A stretch of 14,019 nucleotides of DNA from assembly GCA_964597535.1 (NCBI GenBank), contig CAZQYB010000062.1:1-14019 (forward strand), given 5' to 3'. The DNA is from CAZQYB01 sp964597535 (GTDB taxonomy: Bacteria; Planctomycetota; Phycisphaerae; Sedimentisphaerales; Anaerobacaceae). The notes under the pieces were generated by a model. The model did not search any database, was not told the DNA's origin, and worked only from the letters and a program-made list of their open reading frames with translations. This document shows, piece by piece, positions 1 through 4,609 of the stretch. Numbering within the stretch: position 1 is the first letter of the stretch; every line of letters begins with the position of its first letter. The position numbers were made by a program, and so were the translations under genes.

Positions 1-470
1 AAAATCGGGATAAAGTTGTCGATTCGCGTTCAAGCGATGCGGGCAGAGTAATCAGGCGCCGGCGTCAGTGTCTGGCGTGCAAAAGACGTTTTACTACCTA
101 TGAAAAGTTAGGTGAAACCTTTAAGCTCTACGTGGTGAAAAAGGATAGCTCTCGGGTTCCCTATGACAGAGACAAAGTCGTTGGGGGCCTGCAGAAAGCT
201 TGTTATAAAAGGCCTGTCTCGGCTGAACAAGTTCAGCAAATAGCTGAGAAGGTAGAAGAAGATATATTCAGGAATTTCGATAAGGAGGTTTCATCAGCTT
301 TTATCGGCGAAAGTGTAATGAAACACCTTCGCGAGACGGATAAGGTTGCGTACATTCGTTTCGCGAGTGTGTATCGTGATTTCGAGGATGCCGGCGAATT
401 GATTGAGGAAGTCAGCGAGGTTATTCAGCGAGTCGAGCATACAGGGCAAGCGACGTTTTTCGACGGGTAA
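1..470 (+). CDS. nrdR: Transcriptional repressor NrdR, 5' end missing
   Basis: NrdR represses ribonucleotide reductase genes and senses (d)ATP through an ATP-cone. The reading frame is open from base 3 and gives 155 residues to the TAA at 468-470; the start codon and roughly the first 9-12 residues lie outside the window. Visible parts: the second half of the zinc ribbon, with the arginine-rich loop VIRRRRQ followed by CLACKRRFTTYE (the first Cys pair is off the edge), then an ATP-cone starting VVKKDSSRVPYDRDKV and ending AYIRFASVYRDF, which is the usual NrdR arrangement and length. The first ATG-like start inside the window (GTG at 132) would delete the zinc ribbon, so it is not the real start. 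A tandem ATP-cone gene follows after 81 bp on the same strand. Recognition is by family motifs and is secure. Confidence 0.95.
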   Translation, partial: NRDKVVDSRSSDAGRVIRRRRQCLACKRRFTTYEKLGETFKLYVVKKDSSRVPYDRDKVVGGLQKACYKRPVSAEQVQQIAEKVEEDIFRNFDKEVSSAFIGESVMKHLRETDKVAYIRFASVYRDFEDAGELIEEVSEVIQRVEHTGQATFFDG

Positions 471-551
471 GAAAGTGTTTGCTTGCCGGCGAATTGAAGG
501 GTTGAAGCGGCTGTCAAATTTTGCTGCTGCAGGAGAAAAGGAGAAGGTAAA

Positions 552-1127
552 ATGCAACTTAAAGTGGTAAAGGCAGACGGAAGTGTGGAAGGATATCTGC
601 ACACGAAGGTTGTCGGTACTATCAGTAATGCTCTTGGCTTGATTGACCAGACGGATATATGCGTTGCGGAAGAGTTGACTGAGGCGGTGACATATTTTCT
701 TTATCGCAAGCAAAAACCGCTTGTCATAAGCAGTAACGAGATATTTTCGATAATTGAAGCTGTTTTGATGGCTACAGGGTATGAGGATGCAGCCGCAGCT
801 CTCAGTGAACATCATTTTGAGCGTAAGCTGAAGCGCTCTCGGATTGAAGTTGTTTGTGTTGATGTTTACGAATTGGCGGATGCAGAGGAGCTCTGCAGGG
901 TCGAAAGACCGGTCGGCAGGGAGCGGTGGGAGAAGTCCAGGATAGCCAACGACCTTGTAACAAAATATGGTGTTTGCCGGCAGACGGCCAGGGTAATTGC
1001 CTCGATGGTCGAGGAGAAGGTATTCAATATGGGGGTCACGCTGGTTTCAGCCAGTTTAATAAAGCAGCTTGTTCTGCGTGATGCCGCTGCGGTGTTGCGG
1101 GCTGAACGGCAGTTGCAAACCGTCTAA
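552..1127 (+). CDS. Small protein with two ATP-cone-like modules
   Basis: This 191-residue protein starts with an almost complete ATP-cone (residues about 4-93): VVKADGSVEGY, then KVVGTISNAL, and ISSNEIFSIIEAVLMATGY. Residues about 118-180 resemble the helical half of a second cone: KSRIANDL, then ARVIASMVEEKVF and VSASLIKQLV. The second block aligns well with IAEKVEEDIF and VSSAFIG in the neighbouring NrdR. There is no zinc ribbon, DNA-binding domain or reductase domain, and no signal peptide. The ATG at 552 follows a strong purine-rich ribosome site (AGGAGAAAAGGAGAAGG). The gene sits 81 bp downstream of nrdR and may be cotranscribed with it. ATP-cones bind ATP/dATP in NrdR and reductases, so a nucleotide-sensing or NrdR-partner role is plausible, but it is inferred. 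Two cysteines (near residues 101 and 112) are not arranged as a metal ribbon. Confidence 0.85.
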   Translation: MQLKVVKADGSVEGYLHTKVVGTISNALGLIDQTDICVAEELTEAVTYFLYRKQKPLVISSNEIFSIIEAVLMATGYEDAAAALSEHHFERKLKRSRIEVVCVDVYELADAEELCRVERPVGRERWEKSRIANDLVTKYGVCRQTARVIASMVEEKVFNMGVTLVSASLIKQLVLRDAAAVLRAERQLQTV

Positions 1128-1135
1128 GCACTCAT

Positions 1136-1252
1136 TTGATATTGTTTAGTAATGTCATTGTGCGGGTGAGGGTTTTTCCGGTTGTTCTTCGGGGTTGAGA
1201 GCGAGCCAGTTGACATCTCTGAAGGTTTTGAACCAGGTCCGCTGGTTTTTTG
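1136..1252 (-). repeat. Displaced duplicate of the miaA 3' end
   Basis: These 117 bp repeat the C-terminal coding part of miaA at 2170-2287 in the same orientation. I count five differences: one base missing from a T run, a three-base change (GAG for TGT on the plus strand) and one G/T change. The missing base shifts the frame, so this copy cannot encode the MiaA tail. Similarity stops abruptly on both sides, 9 bp after the tandem ATP-cone stop codon and 8 bp before the ORF6N stop codon. It is best read as a broken miaA remnant or as one arm of a duplication flanking the ORF6N unit. Confidence 0.9.
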
Positions 1253-1259
1253 TCGGCCG

Positions 1260-1778
1260 CTATTTTTTCTTACCGCTCTTTTTGCTATGAAAACCAAACT
1301 GTTCTTTAGGTTTTTCCGGTTCCTGTAACATCTGACCAAGTAACTTGAAAATGTATTTTATCTGCTCATCGTGTTTTTCGATTTTCCTTCTTAATGCGAC
1401 ATTGTCCGCAAGAATTTCCCTTAACCTAACAAAAGTACGCATAATGGCAATATTGATCTCAACAGCCCGCTTGCTCCGCAATACACTTGAAAGCATTGCA
1501 ACTCCCTGTTCGGTAAAAGCACGTGGTAGTTTACGAGTTCCACCCCAACTTGATGTTCCAAAATGGAACTTCAAGTTTTCAAATTCTCCCTTGTTCAGTT
1601 GAAACATAAAATCTTTAGGAAATCGCTCAATATTTCGGGTTACAGCTTTGTTTAAGTCTCTTGTTTCGACACCATAAAGTGCCGCCAAATCCCTGTCCAA
1701 AATTACCTTATGGTTTCGTATCAAAAGGATACACTTTTGGATGCGCTCTACAGGGATAATTGCGCTTGTTTTTGTCAT
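1260..1778 (-). CDS. ORF6N-domain DNA-binding protein
   Basis: This 172-residue protein carries the ORF6N domain at about residues 8-95: IPVERIQKCILLI, then VILDRDLAALYGVETRDLN, FPKDFMFQL, and LPRAFTEQGVAMLSSVL. A helical segment (115-150, REILADNVALRRKIEKHDEQ) and a basic tail (KKSGKKK) follow. ORF6N proteins are known from phages and large DNA viruses and occur as solitary genes in many bacterial genomes; their exact role is not settled, and DNA binding is inferred. The ATG at 1778 has a good ribosome site (AGGGGGAG) and a sigma70-like promoter at 1838-1866. The gene is AT-richer than its neighbours and sits in an insert bounded by copies of the miaA 3' end, which points to horizontal acquisition. 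No integrase or transposase accompanies it. Confidence 0.9.
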   Translation of the reverse strand: MTKTSAIIPVERIQKCILLIRNHKVILDRDLAALYGVETRDLNKAVTRNIERFPKDFMFQLNKGEFENLKFHFGTSSWGGTRKLPRAFTEQGVAMLSSVLRSKRAVEINIAIMRTFVRLREILADNVALRRKIEKHDEQIKYIFKLLGQMLQEPEKPKEQFGFHSKKSGKKK

Positions 1779-1837
1779 AACTCCCCCTTCTCAATAGTCC
1801 CCAATTCGCTTGATTTCGGCTTTTTCCATAGCTCGGT

Positions 1838-1866
1838 ATTCTACCTATAAGTGACCCAATTGGCAA
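1838..1866 (-). promoter_or_regulatory. Promoter of the ORF6N gene
   Basis: Read on the minus strand, TTGCCA (1866-1861) is separated by 17 bp from TAGAAT (1843-1838). Each box matches the sigma70 consensus at five of six positions and the spacing is optimal. Transcription would begin near 1831 and leave a leader of about 53 nt before the ATG at 1778. The ORF6N gene would thus be expressed independently of miaA. Confidence 0.65.
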
Positions 1867-1935
1867 TAATCCGTTCTTTTTCATCATTTGATAAATTACA
1901 AAACAACCAACAGACATTCTTCATTGTTGGATTGG

Positions 1936-1963
1936 AAAAAGGGCTGGCGGTTTCTGCCAGCCC
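1936..1963 (-). terminator. Intrinsic terminator after miaA
   Basis: On the minus strand an 8-bp perfect stem (GGGCTGGC with GCCAGCCC, extendable by a G-C and a G-T pair) is followed directly by TTTTT. It lies 155 bp beyond the miaA stop codon and before the ORF6N promoter, so it should separate the two transcripts. The plus strand has no T run after the stem. Confidence 0.8.
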
Positions 1964-2011
1964 CCTTAGAATGTTGATACTACGCCGAAGCAATCAAGGA
2001 AAGAAAAACAA

Positions 2012-2055
2012 CTTCAATTTTTTGTCAAAATTGATTCTCAGAGTATCCTTTCTAC
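2012..2055 (+). repeat. 44-bp dispersed repeat, copy 1
   Basis: This segment matches 10524-10567 at 38 of 44 positions without gaps. Both copies contain a perfect inverted repeat, TCAATTTT N5 AAAATTGA (here 2014-2021 and 2027-2034), followed by a conserved CTCAG and ATCCTTTCT. Copy 1 lies 234 bp upstream of the minus-strand ORF6N start, between the miaA stop codon and its terminator, so it would be transcribed in the miaA 3' untranslated region. Function unknown. Confidence 0.8.
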
Positions 2056-2117
2056 TTTCACCCATCAGGTTCTTCCTTTTTAATAATCAAAACTCAATTA
2101 AATCCATTCCATAGGCC

Positions 2118-3104
2118 CTATACTATCAAATTAGTATCGGATGCGCTACTTTTATCTGCCAAATCCGGGTTGATATTGTTTAGTAATGTCATTGTGCGGG
2201 TGAGGGTTTTTTCCGGTTGTTCTTCGGGGTTGATGTCGAGCCAGTTGACATCTCTGAAGGTTTTGAACCATGTCCGCTGGTTTTTTGCCAGCCGGCGGGT
2301 GTTCTTTTTTATCAGTTCGGTCGCATCTTCCAAACTCGTCTTTCCATTTAAGTAGTCGATTATCTCGGCGTAGCCGATAGCACATTGGGCCTGTTTGCTT
2401 AAGGGCTTGTCTTCGGCCAACAGGGATTTAACCTCGTCGATAAGGCCGGCGGCAATCATCTTTTTTACCCTGCTGTTTATCCGGCGATTTGCTTCGGTTT
2501 TGTCGCTTCGCAGGCCGATTATGGTCCAGTCATTCCCGGCATCGTGTTTCCATTGCTGCTGGAGCGCCGAGATGGGTTTTCCGGTAAGTTCATAGACCTC
2601 CAAAGCCCTGATGATACGCTTGGCATCGTTTGGATGTATGCGCTGGGCGGTTATTGAATCTACAGTTTCTAATTGTCGGTAGAGCTGTTTCAATCCTTCA
2701 GCTTCAACTCGCTGCTGTAATTGGTTGCGTATTTTCTCATCGGTTCCGGGGCCTTCAAAAAGGCCGTAGAGCAGGGCCTTTATGTACAGGGCGGTTCCGC
2801 CGACAGCGACTATGGGCAAATTGCGGCGTTTTATCTGTTTTATGGCGGACGATGAGTGCTCTAAAAACAGGCCGACATTGAAGGGGTCGCTGGGCTCAAT
2901 GATGTCAATTAAATGGTATTTTAGCATAGCACGGGCCTCTTTTGGCGGTTTGGCGGTGCCTATGTCCATTCGGCGATAGACCTTCATCGAGTCGATGCTG
3001 ATTATTTCAGCGCCTATTTGCTGAGCCAGGCGAAAGGCCAATCGGCCTTTGCCCGATGCTGTAACGCCGAGAATTAAAGTCGTTTTGGGTTCGCGACTTT
3101 TCAT
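2118..3104 (-). CDS. miaA: tRNA dimethylallyltransferase MiaA
   Basis: MiaA transfers the dimethylallyl group of DMAPP to N6 of A37 in tRNAs that read codons starting with U. The 328-residue product has the family landmarks: P-loop GVTASGKG (13-20), DSMKVYRRMDIGTAKP (38-53), VGGTALYIKALLYG, the IHPNDAKRIIRALEVYELTG segment, AIGYAEIIDYL, and the C-terminal RLAKNQRTWFK. Length is normal. The residue after the P-loop lysine is Gly where most MiaA proteins have Thr or Ser. The ATG at 3104 has no recognisable ribosome site; a 19-bp palindrome occupies that position instead. The gene is divergent from ispA and ends in a good terminator. Its last ~118 bp of shared sequence (2170-2287) are duplicated at 1136-1252; the final 17 codons are unique to this copy. 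Confidence 0.95.
   Translation of the reverse strand: MKSREPKTTLILGVTASGKGRLAFRLAQQIGAEIISIDSMKVYRRMDIGTAKPPKEARAMLKYHLIDIIEPSDPFNVGLFLEHSSSAIKQIKRRNLPIVAVGGTALYIKALLYGLFEGPGTDEKIRNQLQQRVEAEGLKQLYRQLETVDSITAQRIHPNDAKRIIRALEVYELTGKPISALQQQWKHDAGNDWTIIGLRSDKTEANRRINSRVKKMIAAGLIDEVKSLLAEDKPLSKQAQCAIGYAEIIDYLNGKTSLEDATELIKKNTRRLAKNQRTWFKTFRDVNWLDINPEEQPEKTLTRTMTLLNNINPDLADKSSASDTNLIV
2170..2287 (-). repeat. miaA 3'-end repeat, intact copy
   Basis: This is the in-frame partner of the 1136-1252 copy and lies inside miaA, encoding about 39 residues that begin near KNQRTWFKTF. The two copies are direct repeats with a period of about 1034 bp and enclose the ORF6N unit. Beyond base 2170 the miaA tail has no match at the other copy. 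Confidence 0.9.
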
Positions 3105-3121
3105 TATTGACTGTCAATAAT
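3103..3121. promoter_or_regulatory. 19-bp perfect palindrome at the miaA start
   Basis: ATTATTGAC T GTCAATAAT is perfectly symmetric about 3112 and overlaps the first two bases of the miaA start codon. It fills the place where a ribosome site should be. It could be an operator for a dimeric regulator in the miaA/ispA divergent region, or form an RNA hairpin that affects miaA translation. No specific regulator is identifiable from the sequence. Confidence 0.5.
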
Positions 3122-3146
3122 TGCTGTGATGGTTCACAAGAATGGG

Positions 3147-3152
3147 TATAAT
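3147..3152 (+). promoter_or_regulatory. Candidate -10 element for ispA
   Basis: A perfect TATAAT lies about 48 bp before the proposed ispA start. The only -35-like hexamer, TTGCTG at 3121-3126, is 20 bp away, which is too far for a confident call. The region is AT-rich, so a chance match is possible. Confidence 0.35.
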
Positions 3153-3199
3153 ATAAAGATTGGGGAATCAAAAATTAAGACAAAAATAGAGAGTCGAAA

Positions 3200-4087
3200 A
3201 TTAAAAATCAAAACTTTAATACTCAGTTACGCGAGAAAGCACAGTTCGTTACACGTACCCTTGAGCAGCTTTTAGGTGTCCAGCAGATAGACAAAGAGCT
3301 CAAAGATGCCCTGCGGTACGCGCTTAGCACACCCGGCAAGCGGATTCGTTCGGTGTTGGCACTGTGGTGCTGCGAGCTTGTCAGCGGCGAAATAAATCAT
3401 AACGCCGAGATTGCGGCGGCGGCAATCGAGATGGTGCACACGTATTCACTTGTGCACGATGATTTGCCGGCGATGGATGATGATGACCTCCGGCGAGGTC
3501 TGCCTGCGTGCCACAAGGTCTTTGGAGAGGCGGCGGCTATCCTGACCGGCGATGCCCTTTTGACGCTTGCGTTTGAAATTCTGGCGAAAGAGATAGATGA
3601 GCCGACCATTGCAGTAAGGTTGATTGGCGAATTGACAGCAGCAGCAGGGCCATCCGGTATGGTTGCAGGGCAAATGGCCGATTTGAATGTGGAGAGTACC
3701 AAAACTACCGAGCAGCATTTGCGGATTATTCACACGAACAAGACAGCCAAGATGTTTCGCTGTGCCGCTGCGATGGGAGCAATTGCCGGCGGGGCGAGTG
3801 AGAGCCAGTTGGAAAAGCTGTGCGAATACGGCTTGAAAATCGGGCTGGGCTTTCAGATAGCTGACGATATTCTTGATGTGTGCGGCTCAAGTGAACAGTT
3901 GGGCAAGACGGCGGGTAAAGATGCGAAGGCGGCCAAGTGTACGTATCCTGCGGTTTTTGGGATGGAAAAGTCGAAGCAACTGGCGAAGAAGCTGGCAGAT
4001 GAAGCCATTGTGGCATTGGAGCCGTTCGGCCAAAAAGCCGACAACCTGCGAAAACTCGCTATGGCACTGCTGAAAAGAACAAGGTAA
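3200..4087 (+). CDS. ispA: Geranyl/farnesyl diphosphate synthase, IspA type
   Basis: This trans-isoprenyl diphosphate synthase condenses IPP with allylic diphosphates to make FPP or GGPP. The frame opens after a TAA at 3176 and encodes recognisable protein from about 3224: LREKAQFV, then LRYALSTPGKRIRSVLALWCCEL. The first Asp-rich motif DDLPAMDDDD is at about residues 87-96 and the second, DDILD, at 222-226, followed by LGKTAGKDAKAAKCTYPA. There is no ATG, GTG or TTG in frame between the stop at 3176 and the GTG at 3353, and that GTG lies inside the conserved substrate-binding region, so it would truncate the enzyme. I propose ATT at 3200, seven nucleotides after an AGAGAG; this gives 295 residues, normal for IspA. 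The start is uncertain, the family is not. Product chain length cannot be read safely. Confidence 0.88.
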   Translation: MKNQNFNTQLREKAQFVTRTLEQLLGVQQIDKELKDALRYALSTPGKRIRSVLALWCCELVSGEINHNAEIAAAAIEMVHTYSLVHDDLPAMDDDDLRRGLPACHKVFGEAAAILTGDALLTLAFEILAKEIDEPTIAVRLIGELTAAAGPSGMVAGQMADLNVESTKTTEQHLRIIHTNKTAKMFRCAAAMGAIAGGASESQLEKLCEYGLKIGLGFQIADDILDVCGSSEQLGKTAGKDAKAAKCTYPAVFGMEKSKQLAKKLADEAIVALEPFGQKADNLRKLAMALLKRTR

Positions 4088-4131
4088 AAAAATACCCCCG
4101 CGTTCGCGGTGGGCGAAAGGCGCGGGGGCCA
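4086..4131 (-). terminator. Strong minus-strand intrinsic terminator
   Basis: Read on the minus strand, an 8-bp CCCCCGCG/CGCGGGGG stem encloses a 3-nt bulge and a second 5-bp stem (TTCGC/GCGAA) with a 5-nt loop. It is followed by TATTTTTTT. The T run exists only on the minus strand, so this ends a minus-strand transcript that starts in the ispA-dxs gap. It overlaps the last two bases of the ispA stop codon, so the hairpin may also slow plus-strand transcription. Confidence 0.75.
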
Positions 4132-4171
4132 TTACTTTGGCAGGAGGGAGATTTGGAGAATCTCCCCACCG
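4086..4171 (-). ncRNA. Predicted small RNA, about 86 nt
   Basis: A minus-strand transcript is predicted from the promoter at 4178-4207 to the T run at 4086-4092. It would fold into a first hairpin (GGGAGATT, 5-nt loop, AATCTCCC; 4166-4146), a single-stranded linker of about 17 nt, and the terminator hairpin. No protein-like frame fits inside it. The junction CTCCCTCCTGCC is CU-rich and complementary to Shine-Dalgarno sequences, as in trans-acting sRNAs that pair with ribosome sites. It does not resemble SRP RNA, 6S RNA, tmRNA or RNase P RNA as I know them. The RNA itself is inferred from promoter, hairpins and terminator in correct order. Confidence 0.55.
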
Positions 4172-4177
4172 ATTTTA

Positions 4178-4207
4178 ATTCTAACACCAATTTGTTAGTG
4201 GTGTCAA
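4178..4207 (-). promoter_or_regulatory. Promoter of the predicted small RNA
   Basis: On the minus strand a perfect TTGACA (4207-4202) is followed after 18 bp by TAGAAT (4183-4178, five of six). Two overlapping inverted repeats cover it: CTAACA/TGTTAG (4181-4186, 4193-4198) across the -10 side and ACACCA/TGGTGT (4184-4189, 4199-4204) across the -35 side. Only one could pair at a time in RNA; in DNA they may be operator half-sites. Start of transcription is expected near 4171. Confidence 0.6.
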
Positions 4208-4503
4208 CAAAAAATCAGTTCCGAGGACAAAATTTTGATGCCGTTCCTGGCGAACGGCCTTAGGGACGTCTGTAAAGGCGAATTCTTGCTCGAAACGGTG
4301 CTGGTAACGAACGAGAAATTAGAGAAACTTTTGAAAATTCCTTGTGCCATTAGTGACAGCTCCCTGGTTTGAGAACTGCGAGAGCGGATTGTGGCTTACG
4401 TTCTCTAAGCTCACCATTTGTTTGATTGCCGTAGTAGAGACGGTTTTGCCGTACGTTTGTGCTGAAGAAAAGAGGATTAGCGGTGGCAGTTTTTGTGATA
4501 AGT

Positions 4504-4512
4504 TGTTATAAT
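4504..4512 (+). promoter_or_regulatory. Extended -10 promoter of dxs
   Basis: TGTTATAAT is an exact extended -10 element, which does not require a good -35 box; the hexamer 17 bp upstream (TGGCAG) is poor. It would place the transcript start near 4519 and leave a leader of about 90 nt before the dxs ATG. dxs and nadK may share this transcript, since the gap between them is only 73 bp. Confidence 0.55.
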
Positions 4513-4609
4513 AAAACACGCAAAATTTTTTTGAAAATTCTGATTTTATTTTCTGACTACCTGCGCTTTTGGTCGAGATTATTAACGGGGGCGATTGGAA
4601 GAATCCTTG

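Larger units (their letters stand above)
1779..2117. other. Intergenic part of the ORF6N insert
   Basis: I see no credible gene in this 339-bp AT-rich stretch between the ORF6N start and the miaA stop. It holds, in order, the ORF6N ribosome site, a minus-strand promoter (1838-1866), the miaA terminator (1936-1963) and one copy of a 44-bp repeat (2012-2055). The short open frames on both strands lack ribosome sites and protein-like composition. Confidence 0.7.
4132..4609 (+). other. ispA-dxs intergenic region with structure and tiny ORFs
   Basis: No gene can be assigned with confidence on the plus strand. Hairpins are present at 4240-4258 (GCCGTTC, 5-nt loop, GAACGGC) and about 4282-4319 (nine of ten pairs with one wobble). 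Two short plus-strand frames deserve note. One starts with TTG at 4153, five nucleotides after a perfect AGGAGG, and runs 36 codons to 4263. The other starts with ATG at 4238 after a GAGGAC and runs 44 codons to 4372, with an amphipathic NEKLEKLLK segment. They overlap in different frames and match nothing I recognise; together they could be remnants of a frameshifted gene. From 4373 to 4500 I see nothing specific. Confidence 0.4.

Noticed and set aside
3353..4087. GTG at 3353 as the ispA start
   Set aside because: It would remove the conserved GKRIRS substrate-binding segment and about 50 residues that are clearly family-like.
4095..4128. Plus-strand terminator for ispA
   Set aside because: The stem has no T run on the plus strand; the T run is on the minus strand, so it is assigned to the small RNA.
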